Positions 42,946-55,433 of a stretch of 64,000 nucleotides of DNA are shown here, one piece after another; the stretch's first letter is position 1; every line of letters begins with the position of its first letter. The notes under the pieces are model-generated. The model did not search any database. It was not told the origin of the DNA and saw only the letters and a list, made by a program, of their open reading frames with translations. Source of the stretch: Culex pipiens pallens (Eukaryota > Arthropoda > Insecta > Diptera > Culicidae). The DNA lies in assembly GCF_016801865.2 (NCBI RefSeq), contig NC_068939.1:121197671-121261670 (forward strand). The letters are read 5' to 3'. Made by a program: the position numbers and the translations under genes.

Positions 42946-45048
42946 GGAAAAATGAGTTCCGAAAAGCGTGAACAAGCGTTCATGAAAATGAACCAAGAAC
43001 AAAGTTTAAAAATTCCATGGTTGAAATCAAATTTTAACAGTTTTTCCATGGTTCCTAATTTCATGAACACTGGTTCACGATTTTTGGAACTAATTTTCCA
43101 CGTGTAGTAATAAATCGTTTATTCTTTGGATATTAAATACACGCTGACTTCTCATTAGACTAAAATAAAATGTATTAGCATCAGTGCTGAAAATGTCAGG
43201 GGTCATCACGCGAAAATCGGCGACGCTGACACGATTTTTTCAGATCCAGTCACTGAACCGCAAAACCGTGACATAAACAAACCCGGCGCAGTCGTGAGTG
43301 CTCTAGCTCATTGAGCAGCTGCAATGCGAGGCAAAAGTCGACCAACGCTCATTCGACGTTGCACGCACACACATAAAGAAACAAGTTTTTACACAAAAAG
43401 TTTGTATGTACGCGTGGAAATGTATTTTTGAATATAAGTTATGGTTGTTTGAAGTGTTTTGCACAGTCTTGAATCTTTCAATTGTTTAAAAATATTCAAA
43501 ATAGTGTTTAAAGAGGATTTTACGAGTCTGTCGTATGACACGAATTGAGTGAGTGTAGCTCATTTTTTCACGTCTCGCATTCTCCAGCACGAGTCAGGCG
43601 GCAGTGGTTGAACGGACACAGTAGGCTTACAGTCACATGCTAGCAGTGAACTGACATTTTGGTTTGCTTCATGTGTACGCTGGGTTGGAAACTTTTAGCA
43701 GGCCTGATTATTGCAGATTTCAGAGATTTTTAGACAATCGTGCAATTTGTGGAAAGCTCTCCAACAAAGTGCACACCTCAAACTACAGCAGAAAAAAACT
43801 ATCCAAGACACACACCCTAGTTTGAAACTGTTCTAAAGTGGTCGAGAGCAACAACGCTCAGTCGAGACACGCACCACTCTAGGCGAGAGGGGGAGAGAAG
43901 GGGTAGGATTTCAAGTGTGCAAATATTTGGTGTGCAGATATTATGTGCAAGGGTGGAGAATTTGGTGCAAAGTGTGCAATAGCATATTCCAAATCTGCTA
44001 AAAACTATACTTTCTCATAATTTCGCTGACGGCCAGCGTGTATTAAATTGGACGCACACACACTCTTATCAGTTTCGTTTGTTTGTTTTGAAATCATAAA
44101 CTGAAATGCATTATCTTGGAACGTCAAAACCCTACTTGTGACAACAAAGCACAACCACAACGACCTCTTCTGAAGAGTTCTGGTGGTGCAAAAGGGAGAA
44201 CTTGTCCAAGGTTAGTCTCAGCCTCCGCCGTTAAGGGGCTATTTTTAGTTCGTGTCTGACATGTGTGTATGTGTGGAAGGACGATTGATGCGTATTCTCC
44301 GCAGAAGTTTGCCATAATTGTGGGGCATCTTTTATGTATGAACCGGTGGAATTTCGCTGCATTACTCTTCACATTAATGTACTTCTTTCATAAATCGATT
44401 GTAACATTTCAACATTTATTAGCAGGTTAAGAAGAAACACCAAATTCACCTAATAAAATTTTGGAGTCGAAACCAAATTAGTTTTGATTTTGTTATTTTA
44501 ATAGTGAGCCATTTCCAAACATTGATGCTAGTTTGACCTCCGTTTCAACCTAAGTCAGAGCATATTTCGTAAGGCTTGATGATCAGTTGAAATTTTACCT
44601 TCTGCTTGATTAGTCGCGGACTAACCCCCCTTCAAGTTTAATTGATAACTTTACGATCCACGCCCGCCGGTGGGAACTGGATTCCGAAGCACTTGTGTGT
44701 GTTGAATTTATCTGGTCGGTCATTCATGGGCCGGGAATGTTGAGCAGATGCCTTGTAAACAGTCCGACAGCTTGACCGCTTGTGTACCGTTTGCTGAACG
44801 TGGATGAATGATGTTTTGGTTTGCACGCCGAGAGTGTGCCACAAGTGTGTTACAAGTGTTTGCGATAAAGGGTTTTTTTTTCTCCTGGCAGGTTGTGATT
44901 TTTTCTACTTATAGTATCTTGGTTGTGAAGTATTGAGAAAGTATCAATTTTGAATAAAATAAATGTAAGGTTTTTGCTATAAAAGTTTCATGGAGAGTTG
45001 TATTGCACAATACAAACTAAGCCACAGATGCTTTTTGATTATAATGAT
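42946..45048. other. Unrecognised, apparently single-copy region
   Basis: No gene recognised. 43.2-44.9 kb is less AT-rich, with no repeat matches in the window. The minus frame 44124-44372 (82 codons) and the others lack motifs. It may be regulatory or intronic DNA. Confidence 0.35.
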
Positions 45049-45731
45049 GTAGTCATTTGACCCCTATTTTTTTCTTAAAAATCTCATAACTTTTGGTAGA
45101 ATTGACCAATTTGGATGCTTCCGGTTGCAACAGATCCAGATTTGTCTATATTTTTAACTGTCAGATGGGGGACAAATATGGTCTACTTTTACCGGAGATA
45201 ATCCGGATTCCGTTGGGGTACCTCAGCTCTCCTATTTGGGTTTGTGGTCAGTATAATAAAATCTATTCCACAAAACAAAGCCGGAAATGATGCAAAACTT
45301 CAAGGCCTGCAAAAATAATCGTCATGGTTAAGTCCTACGGGGCACTGGAGCCGGTTCCAGTTGGGCACCAATCGACATCAGCTCAGTGAACCGTTTCCGG
45401 TTGGAACCTGTTCCGGTGCCCGAAGGTCTTGACCATGTCATGTATCTATGCAGGATGATGTATTAGGATGATGCCTTGAAGTTTTGCATCATTTCCGGCT
45501 TTGTTTTGTGGAATAGATTTTATTATATTGACCAAAAACCAAAATAGGAGAGCTGAGGTACCCCAACGGAATCCGGACTATCTCCGGTAAAAGTGGACCA
45601 TATTTGTCCCCCATCTGACAGTTAAAAATATAGACAAATCTGGATTTATTGCAACCGGAAGCATCCAAATTGGTCAATTCTACCAAAAGTTATGAGATTT
45701 TTAAGAAAAAAAATAGGGGTCAAATGACTAC
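45049..45731. mobile_element. 683-bp foldback element
   Basis: GTAGTCATTTGACCCCTATT at the left end is mirrored exactly at the right end. The arms pair for about 260 bp (45049-45309 with 45472-45731), and a weaker inverted core (CATGGTTAAG/CTTGACCATG) sits at the centre. The two 65-codon frames inside (45093-45290 plus, 45489-45686 minus) are mirror copies. No target duplication was resolved. Confidence 0.85.
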
Positions 45732-46066
45732 CCGAGCGTTTGAGTGTTAAAATGCTGTGAAATGGCAATGCAAGAGCATGCTAATTTATTACGTCACAGG
45801 CTTTCATTGGTTGAACGTTGATGGAATACAGTTCCTGCAAGCACTACCTCAGATTGGGTCCACTTATTTCATTGTGAGGTTTTCCTATCAATATAAACCA
45901 ATTAATAGTGGGCTGATTAATGACGATTTCGATAACTTTACAAGGAATGGGATAATCGTTACCAAAAAGTATCAACGCATGCAGGGTATTATTCTGAACA
46001 ATTTGTTAGCGACGCCAAATTTATATCTTTGAATGAAAAATAATGGCAATGGAAAGCAATGGACAA

Positions 46067-48163
46067 TAGCCTGTCCCATTTTGAGGTCATGTCGAGGAAT
46101 TTCAGGTGCTCACTTCTTAAATGATAGATTATGATGTTAGGAACATTGTTTTCTTAGACAAGAAAAAATAATAAAATACTTTCTCGCACCCCCTAGTCGA
46201 TTTACTGAAAAAAGTCACTTTTTTGAACAAATTTTCTAAAATCGCTTGGAATCAATACAAAAACTGTTTCGATCAGGTGTGTATTATCTTCAAACGATAG
46301 GTTTTTGTCCATAGAATAAGATGCACTATCAATATTGGACCAAAATTTAAGTTTTTTGACTCTCCCAGGCGGATTTGTGTCGAAAAAACCGCATTTTTTC
46401 GAAACTTTTTTCAGAAATGTTCATTTAATTTAGGGTAGCCTATTTTTCCTAGTGAAACCAATGCATGCAACTTGTAGGAAATTTCATGGCGAACATTTTT
46501 CCCTCTGAGAAAATCCAATTTCGACACTCCAGAGCCGAGATATTTGAGTTTTAGTGAGGAAAAAAGTGCCAATTTTCAAAATTTCTCAGAATTCAGAAGC
46601 AAGGCCTACTAATTACACGATGTAGCAAGCATATGTCTCAAAGGTCAGGATATGATTTTTTATAGTAATTTTGGCCGCTGAATCCGAATCTGAAATCAAA
46701 TTTCGTGTAAATAGTGATGTTTTGGAGCTACACCCTTTTGGAATGTTATTTGCGTGTTTAAGAGGCAGTTTTTGTAAATATTGCTCGGTTTGTTCTAGAG
46801 GTCGTATCGAGGTGCTCCGATTTGGATGAAACTTTCAGCGTTTGTTTGTCTATACATGAGATGAACTCATGCCAAATATGAGCCCTCTACGACAAAGGGA
46901 AGTGGGGTAAAACGGGCATTGAAATTTGAATTTTCCGAGGATTTCGAATATGACAAAAGTGAGACTAAAAAGTGCCGCTATGGATGCCTACTATGAGAAA
47001 AACTGCGATTGGCCAAAAAGTTATTACCTTAGGCTTATAGTCCATCAAATTCCCTAACTTTTGAACTAAAAGAGTAGTATGGGTGTTGCTGGCTGTTGCA
47101 AAAAGATATTGAGGTTTAAAAAAAAACAATTTTTAACAGTAATTTGCAAAACCTATGAGAAAATGTTAAACCAATCCTGGATGTCTATGGCTCATTTTGA
47201 AGTGCTTCAAAAGACCTTTCGAATGCATCTAAGAGAGTTGGAATTGATGAAGTTTTACTAAAATGCGAGCAATTTTAAGATTTTTTATGTTTTTTGGACC
47301 TCAAACTTCAATGCTCGTTTTACTCAACTTCCCTTTGTCGTAGAGGGCTCATATTTGGCATGAGTTCATCTCATGTATAGACAAACAAACGCTGAAAGTT
47401 TCATCCAAATCGGAGCACCTTGATACGACCTCTAGAACAAACCGAGCAATATTTACAAAAACTGCCTCTTAAACACGCAAATAACATTCCAAAAGGGTGT
47501 AGCTCCAAAACATCACTATTTACACGAAATTTGATTTCAGATTCGGATTCAGCGGCCAAAATTACTATAAAAAATCATATCCTGACCTTTGAGACATATG
47601 CTTGCTACATCGTGTAATTAGTAGGCCTTGCTTCTGAATTCTGAGAAATTTTGAAAATTGGCACTTTTTTCCTCACTAAAACTCAAATATCTCGGCTCTG
47701 GAGTGTCGAAATTGGATTTTTTCAGAGGGAAAAATGTTCGCCATGAAATTTCCTACAAGTTGCATGCATTGGTTTCACTAGGAAAAATAGGCTACCCTAA
47801 ATTAAATGAACATTTCTGAAAAAAGTTTCGAAAAAATGCGATTTTTTCGACACAAATCCGCCTGAGAGAGTCCAAAAACTTAAATTTTTGTCCAATATTG
47901 ATAGTGCATCTTAATCTATGGACAAAAACCTATCGTTTGAAGATAATACACACCTGATCGAAACAGTTTTTGTATTGATTCCAAGCGATTTTAGAAAATT
48001 TGTTCAAAAATGTGACTTTTTTCAGTAAATCGACTAGGGGGTGCGAGAAAGTATTTTATTATTTTTTCTTGTCTAAGAAAACAATGTTCCTAACATCATA
48101 ATCTATCATTTAAGAAGTGAGCACCTGAAATTCCTCGACATGACCTCAAAATGGGACAGGCTA
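46067..48163. mobile_element. 2.1-kb hAT-type foldback element with 8-bp duplication
   Basis: Ends TAGCCTGTCCCATTTTGAGG and CCTCAAAATGGGACAGGCTA are perfect inverted repeats. Exact 8-bp duplications ATGGACAA lie at 46059-46066 and 48164-48171. The arms pair over about 860 bp, symmetric about 47115, leaving an asymmetric centre of about 370 bp. The inner arm is the sequence of the foldback at 39.1-40.5 kb. No transposase frame. Confidence 0.9.
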
Positions 48164-48171
48164 ATGGACAA

Positions 48172-49670
48172 TGGAAGTCTTCAGGTTATGGTAAAACTTA
48201 AACTTTTTTTTAATAATAAAACTTATTTTAAAACTTTTTTAGCAGTAAAAAATAGCCAACTTTTGTATGATAAACACACAATCTCCGAATTGTGGTTCAA
48301 AAGTATCAATCGACTCGCGAGAACCGCCTAACGGACGAACCAATCGAGCAAAAGAAATGTCAGTCGAGTCTTTGATTCCTTTGCACAGTGGTTCAAAAGG
48401 CTGTTTGGCGAACTTAATTGATTAGAGCTAAAAGTAAGCATTTTCGTGCTTTGACATGTGCTACAACTTTGTTCAGCATTGTCTTGGCCGATTTGTTTTT
48501 CATCGCAGCAGGCTATGGAATTTCAAATTCGACGACGCCAAAGCCTTTGTAGAAGGGCCAAAATTCAATATAACGCCCTTTCGAAATGTTAGCCTTGATT
48601 TAAAAAAAATGAAAATATTGATTTCGAAAAGATCGGATGTTAAATTTCTCGAATATTTCATATTTTAACATTGTAAATTGGACCATTATTTGCTGAGATA
48701 TCGACGTTAGAAAATGGTGGGTTGTTTGGGTAAGACTTAGAAAACATCAATTTTCCTGTTTTTTAAACTTTGCATGGCAATATCTCAGCAACTAAGGGTT
48801 GTATCAACAAAGTTCAAAAAAGTTTTTCAAAAGTGGGCAAACACGTGCACTTATTTCAAAAAATTAAAAACTGCGACTATTTTCAAAAAAGTTACTTAAA
48901 AATGGCTTAAACTTGAAAACGGTGCACTTTATCAAAATTTCACTTAAGTACTTTTTGATTGCAAATTTGATTATACATCAAATGATGAAGTTGAAATATT
49001 TGTGCGACCAATATTTCGATTTTTTGAAAAAATCAGTATTGATTAGAAAATTCATTCATTTCAAGACTTTTTCACAACCTGGAAATTTCTGAAAAGTTTA
49101 CATTTGATGTCCTCTAAAACATATAAAAAATAAAATAATTCAAAATAGTTTTTTTTGCAAATCAAGTTTTAGTGACAAAAAGTTAAATTTAAAATCACCA
49201 ATTTTTTTTACCGTGTATCATTTTTTCAGTGTAGTCCTTATCCATACCTACAGGTTTGCCGAAGACACCAAATCGATCAAAAAATTCCTTCAAAAGATAC
49301 ATATTTTTGAATTGTCATATATCATTTTTGTATGGACAGCTGCCAAATTTGTATGGAAAATTATATGGACAAACTGATGATGCACAATGGCTTCTTTGGG
49401 CATACCGAAGGCACCAAAAAAGTTTTAGCCGGATTAAAAAAATTAAAAAAAAAATCGTATGACCGAAATCTGAGAGAATTGCTCAGCTAGATTATCACTA
49501 AATCTTGCTATAACTCATCAGATAAAGCTCCTATCACTTTGGTGTTTTGTACAAAGTTGTTTGTTTTGATATTACTGACAACTCTTTTGAACATTGTATT
49601 TGTATAAAATCAAAATTTAACATAGTTCCAGACAAAAAAAACTGTTTGGGGGTTTGTAAAAAAAAGTCCC
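48172..49670. other. AT-rich region with old repeat fragments
   Basis: 48.9-49.6 kb contains blocks (GCCGAAGACACCAAATCGATC, TTTTTGTATGGACAGCTGCC, GGCTTCTTTGGGCATA) of a type also seen at 13.5 and 18.2 kb. No coding frame recognised. Confidence 0.4.
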
Positions 49671-49944
49671 AAAACTGGTATTCAAAACGAAGTTGACTTT
49701 ATAGCTGTCGGCCACCATTGCTAGTACCAACCACTAGTGTCTTCCTTTTAATCTACAAGGACTTCGCCGCCCTGGGCTCCTAAGTGTATGAAAGTATGGC
49801 ACGGAGCGACGGCGCCGAATACCCATATTTACACAAAGAATTTTAGAGCGCCCGCCGCGGGATTCGAACCGGCGACCTCTGGATTGTGAGTCCAGTGCGC
49901 GGTCCGATTGATCCACACTGGCGGGACCAAAAACTGGTATTCAA
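49671..49944 (-). mobile_element. tRNA-derived SINE with 15-bp target duplication
   Basis: AAAACTGGTATTCAA occurs at 49671-49685 and 49930-49944. Between them, on the minus strand, a tRNA-like head (49928 to about 49850) shows terminal pairing CCCGCC/GGCGGG, an anticodon stem-loop CTGGACTCACAATCCAG (CAC) and B box GGTTCGAATCC. A body of about 160 bp follows. This head differs from those of the other SINEs in the window. Confidence 0.88.
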
Positions 49945-50035
49945 CGCCAAGATAAACCTTTGGAGTCTTCGACAAAGTTTGTGGAAATTTTTAGCCCTGT
50001 TCACCTAACTGACTGATATACATAATGTGACATTC

Positions 50036-51770
50036 ATAGCAAAACAATGTAAATGGGCCATTGCACAGTGTTCGGAATGGCAAAATTAAGTGGAATAAAT
50101 TGATAACCCCTTTATTTGACGTCCTAGCCAAATGGTGTCTTCGGAAGAGTTGTTGTACTTGATAAGGGCTATCTTTTGAAGTTATTGACATACAGGGTGA
50201 CGACCTTCCAGGGTGTCAACCAAAAACTAACTTTGTTGGATGACGTTGTAGGGCTTTGGTGTCTTGGGCAAAGTTGTAGAGGAGAAAATTTCATGAAAGT
50301 TTGTCGAAAGCTTCAAATTTGTAGCTCTTAATCTACTCGAGATATACGCCATTTTTGCAAAAATGGTCCAAAAAAGCACTTTTTTGGTGATAACTTAAAA
50401 TGTTAGCATTTTAGCGGCCTACTATGTTCTGAAGAGTTGTTTATGACATAAAATTACACATCTTTGCCGAAGACAGCAAAATGTTTTGAGCCTTTAATGA
50501 AGAGTTATAACCATTTTTATGTGATTTTGAGCCTATTTTCAAGTTGCTATGTTTTCAAAATGGCGCATTTGCACCTGAAAGTACACACTTTCAACTACAT
50601 TTCCTGAAAATATCTCCGTGTCTATCCGTGTCTATTTTTAGATATCTCGATTTGAATTTGACGGTTTTTAATCAATCTATTTATAAATGTTAATCGAAAT
50701 CATATTGAATACGAGTTGAAAATCGGTGAATTGAAGGGTAAATTGATCAATTTTTATGGAAAATACTTTGTCTATAAAAAAAATACGGCAACCGTTCTAA
50801 ACTGACCAAATATAAAAGGAAATATTTAATTTTAAATAAATATTATTTAAAATTTTAATTTACATTATTTTTGGGCTAAACATGTTTTTATTCATAATTT
50901 TAGAATGTGTGTCATAATTTTAAGCATAAACAATGTATTTTCCATAAAAATCGCTCAATTTACCGATTATTACCACGTTTTCAATAAGATTCCGCTTTAA
51001 AATATAAATAAATTGATTTAAAAACCGTCAAATTCAAACCGAGATATCTAAAAATAGACACGGATAGACACGGAGATATTTTCAGGAAATGTAGTTGAAA
51101 GTGTGTACTTTCAGGTGCATTGTTCGGTTTTGCGCCAAAATGCGTCATTTTGAAAACATAGCAACTTGAAAATAGGCTCAAAATCACATAAAAATGGTTA
51201 TTACTCTTTAATAAAGGCTCAAAACATTTTGCTGTCTTCGGCAAAGATGTGTAATTTTATGTCATAAACAACTCTTCAGAACATAGTAGGCCGCTAAAAT
51301 GCTAACTTTTTGAGTTATCACCAAAAAAGTGCTTTTTTGGACCATTTTTGCAAAAATGGCGTATATCTCGAGTAGATTAAGAGCTACAAATTTGGCGCTT
51401 TCGACAAACTTTCATGAAATTTTCTCCTCTACAACTTTGCCCAAGACACCAAAGCCCTACAACGTCATCCAACAAAGTTAGTTTTTGGTTGATACCCTGG
51501 AAGGTCGTCACCCTGTATGTCAATAACTTCAAAAGATAGCCCTTATCAAGTAAAACAACTCTTCCAAAGACACCATTTGACTAGGACGTCAAATAAAGGA
51601 GTTATCAATTTATTCCACTTAATTTTGCCATTCCGAACACTGTGCATTGCTGAAATGTTAACAAACAGTTTATCCTGCTCACGACAGTAGATGTTTACAT
51701 TTGGAACGAGCAGGATAGACTCTTTGTTTACACTTCGACAATGGCCCAATAACAATGTTTTGCTAGATTT
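50036..51770. mobile_element. Foldback element with arms of about 0.8 kb
   Basis: AGCAAAACAATG with GGGCCATTG on the left mirrors CAATGGCCC with CAATGTTTTGCT on the right. CACAGTG at 50064 pairs with CACTGTG at 51638, giving a centre near 50854. The right arm carries an extra segment of about 80 bp (near 51652-51740) with AACAAACAGTTTATCCTGCT and its loose inverse AGCAGGATAGAC. Arms match closely up to about 50830. No coding content; target duplication unresolved. Confidence 0.82.
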
Positions 51771-51847
51771 ACAGTTTAATTTTGGCATAAGCGAATTCGT
51801 TAACTAATTTTTTTATACAATTTATTTGAAAAAAAAAAGATTAAAAA

Positions 51848-52472
51848 TTAACCCTCTACTGCCCAAATTTTTTTTTCGAAAATTTTTATTTTTCCCGTGT
51901 TCAGGAGGTAATTTTGAGCAACTTTTGTTCTACGAAAAACTTTACTTCTCTTGTTTTATGTTTTTCTTGTTTCATTTTTAGTATTTTAATTTGCATTTAT
52001 CTTGTTTAGTTTATGTTTGTTTTTGGTAGTATTTGGCCTACTCTACCACCTCCTATCATTACATTTTGCCTATCTAATTTTTTCATGTTTTTACAGTAAC
52101 TTTTTCAATTTTTTGAATGTTTTTCACATTTTCTGCTATAAAATGGAACCATTATCATTTAAATTGTAAATAAATGCGTAGAGGCATAGTCTAGGGCACT
52201 AGAAAAATTACTGCATACTTCTTTTTACTTAAAATATAGGAAATGTTAGTAAAAAACAAAGCCAAAGTTGACCCCTAAAAAAATTACATTTTTTAAAACA
52301 TTGGCAAAGTCACATAAAACAAGTCAAACTTCCAACCCTAAAATTTTCCAAAATTTTAAAAGTTCTTCTTTCCAATGCTTTTTGAAGATCAAAAATTGGT
52401 TGAAAAATGGATTTTTGGCGATTTTTTAAATCGAAGCCCGTCTAGAGGCGGGGTTGGGTTGTAGAGGGTTAA
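51848..52472. mobile_element. piggyBac-like MITE, copy C (TTAA target)
   Basis: 617 bp between TTAA at 51848-51851 and 52469-52472; same length as copy B and in the opposite orientation. Left end CCCTCTACTGCCCAAATTTT, right end GGTTGGGTTGTAGAGGG. Confidence 0.85.
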
Positions 52473-53869
52473 AACAAACTATTGTTAATTCAATTTCATA
52501 TTTTGTTGATTCAGTTAAATGGCAAGCTCAAATTGAAAAATAGTCTGGCTGATTTGAACGTACTTTCTGTCAAATATCAATCAACAAAAACTAGGGTAAA
52601 TTCAACAAAAAATCTGCTTTAATACAACAAAATGTCTGTATTTAAAACAAAAAACTCAAGATTTGATTCAACGCAAACCATTTGTTTTTTATATTCAACA
52701 AATATTTTGTTGAATCAACCCTCGTACAGGCTAATTCTACAAAAATAAAATTCTACGAGTAGTTATATCGTACCATACCAAAAAATCTCATACAAAACTA
52801 AATTTATCTTAAAAAATTGTACAAACAGATTCTAATTGTCTGCAAATTTATTCGACAAGACCTCTAAAAACAGTCAGAATCTCTCATATAACTTGATATC
52901 TCTAATTTAGCCAGCTCCAGCTGGTACGAGCCAAAAGCTGCCGACTAATATGATCAAGTGACCCCTTCGTTGACATCGGAGAAGTGAAATTAATGGTTTG
53001 ATGTTGGCCGCCCAAGCGCTCACTTAAGACAGAAAATGACCGTAAGTAGGTTTGTAGAGCAGTGCTCTAAAGCGACAAAGTCAGCCTTTAATCTAGTAGG
53101 CATTTTGACTTTCGCTTTATTCGGAAGAAATTTAACGCGATTCGTTGAAAATCTAATAAAATGTTTAATTCGGGGAAAAAATCAAACACGTTTCATCGAT
53201 CGTCACGAAGCAGCAATTATCGCATCACTTGATGTAATTAAGGTGGCCACCAACGATTACCAGTTCATAAATCACACCTGCTGCCGCCACCGCCACACCC
53301 GCTTAGCAAAGCTCTAAATGGATTCCTACATTAGTGTTAATTAAATTTGGGAAGCTCATTTACACGAGTGATTTTCCATTCATACCTTTTAGCGCCTGAT
53401 TGAACGCTAAGTTATTCGGGGAGTTGTCAACTTTTCAAGCTCCAATTTATACCTGTTTAGATTTCTACGCTACGAACGCTATATTGAATTTGCACTTGAT
53501 GCTTGAGTTTGTAATGGAAAAGTTTCTGAATCAAAGTTTTTTTTCCTGCCACGAGGATGTAACTCTTTTATTCAGAATCCAAAAAAATGACAAGCGATTG
53601 ATTGGATTGGATCGAGAGCCCTTGACAAAACGTAATCCGAGGGGGACCTTTCGGCTTTATTTTTTGCGAAATGCTATTTTACCATCAAATTTTATTTCTG
53701 TTTGAAATGTTTTTAAGGCTTAGTTTTTTCTTTTTCATTTTGTTAAGTAATTGATTTTAAAATGTTTGATTTTCACTAAGTGCCTGAAAAAGTTGAGCTC
53801 AATTTATCCTACAATAAATTTGACCTCGTTTTTTTTGTGTTTGTGTTTTTTACATTTTCTTTTCATTTC

Positions 53870-53911
53870 CGGGCAAGTCTGGTTCAAGTCTGCAAGAACC
53901 AGACTTGCCCG
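53870..53911. repeat. Perfect 16-bp-stem hairpin
   Basis: CGGGCAAGTCTGGTTC (53870-53885) and GAACCAGACTTGCCCG (53896-53911) are exact reverse complements around a 10-nt loop. The stem is too short for a typical microRNA precursor. Confidence 0.8.
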
Positions 53912-54198
53912 TAATAAATTGAAGCATTTCAATAAAACTAGGTACTTCATCCAAGAACTTATTTAGTTTTTTTCATCAAACCCTACCAAAATTTACATCT
54001 AGCTTGACTTTTGTGTGATTTGTTAGCACTTTGACTATGGAAGCCTGATTTTTTGAAACTTCAATGAACACTCAAGTAAAGAGCAATAATTTTACAGGTG
54101 ACTTGAGGTTAGAGCTTTGATGATTTGCGGTGAAATCAATCAGTTCTAAGATATAAAGCATTCTTAAGGCAATCAATTCAATTCTGCGTAGCTCATAT

Positions 54199-54352
54199 CG
54201 ACGTCGTCGTGCTATCAAGTCCTACGTCGCTTTTTGACGTTCCGAGAAAAAGGTGTGAAGGTGAGGATGAGGCATTGTGAGTTGCACAAAATGGCGTTCA
54301 AAACTCAATTTGGCCCAAAATGCACGTACGACAAGTTAGCACGACGGCGACG
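54199..54352. repeat. Inverted repeat (CGTCGTGCTA ends)
   Basis: CGTCGTCGTGCTATCAAGTC on the left pairs imperfectly with GACAAGTTAGCACGACGGCG on the right. MITE-like, about 150 bp. Confidence 0.5.
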
Positions 54353-55433
54353 TTATGTAGAAAGCAGAGTTCGAACCAATATGCGATGAGAATTTATTCA
54401 AATGAAATCACGCTCGATATACAGTCGGATTCCGCAGAAACTTTTCATTGCCCCGATGGAGTTCACTCTTGGAATCGTTCAGTTCGCTTCTTACTTTTCT
54501 TGAAGCGAACCTCGTCTGGCGATGCAGATTTCAACCTTTAAAAAATCATTTAAATTCACCCCTTCCGACCCGGGTTCGACCTGGTGCGACATAATTGCAT
54601 ATTGATTACATAACCTGTATCAGATTCCGGTTTTTTTTTCTGCTCATATCCGAAGCGTTTTTATTTTATTTTTGCCCCTTCTTCAGCATTTAAACTACTC
54701 GCTCACATGAGATGTGAGATGCAGCAGAACAAGTTTTGTATAACAGACGTCCTTCTGGTGTTGGTAATCCTGACGAACAAGCATTCTGTGCGGTTTTTGG
54801 TTAGCGTGACCAACTGTCCTTAAACAAGCTTAAAATGATTGACCCAGTGTACCGGACTTTCCGTTTCCGGTTTGCCTTCCAACCGGCAGGTTAAAAAATA
54901 GCGATGAATCACAACTTTTATCTTGGGGCTTCACGAAAAATTCAACAACCTGTTATTATTTCTCAGAACTACCCCTGTAAGATTGATTGAATTTTGACCC
55001 GAAGTCACCTAAATATCTGTTCTTTTCTTAGCATTCTCGTCACGTGGTTTTTCGAACGGCCATCGTGACCATCAGGCCATCCTCTTGGGGGCTTACACGT
55101 GAGCTTTGCCAGACAGGATATTAATTATAGTCTCATCCTTTTATCACGTCATAGTAGTCACATGGGAGACACCTTTTTCCCCACACGGTTTATGCGACGT
55201 CAATTGACCCGGTGCATGGGGACACGTTTGTAAGGTTGGCAAACAGAGAGTGGACAACACAAGAGACAGAAGGTTACTGACCATGGTTTGGAGCTTTTAG
55301 TTGCATAATTCAGCTGGGAAGGTCAATGAGATGTGCCTCGGTCAGTAGGTATCTATCATATTTAACCTTTTATAGAGTAATGAAATAGCTACTATTAATA
55401 GTTTTTTTTATTTTTATTTTTTTATTAAATATG

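Larger units (their letters stand above)
52473..55433. other. Unrecognised, apparently single-copy region
   Basis: No gene recognised in about 3 kb. It contains repeated TTCAACAAAA/TTTGTTGAAT words at 52.5-52.72 kb, a perfect hairpin at 53870-53911 and an inverted repeat at 54199-54352. The plus frames at 53036-53317 and 53400-53705 have no family motif. Confidence 0.35.

Noticed and set aside
45093..45686. Two near-identical 65-codon frames on opposite strands
   Set aside because: Mirror images from the arms of the 683-bp foldback.
39250..47261. Similar 60-codon frames at 39250-39432 (minus), 40269-40451 (plus) and 47079-47261 (plus), which look like a conserved small protein
   Set aside because: They are the same foldback arm in different copies and orientations, so similarity follows from repeat homology. 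No codon-level constraint can be inferred.
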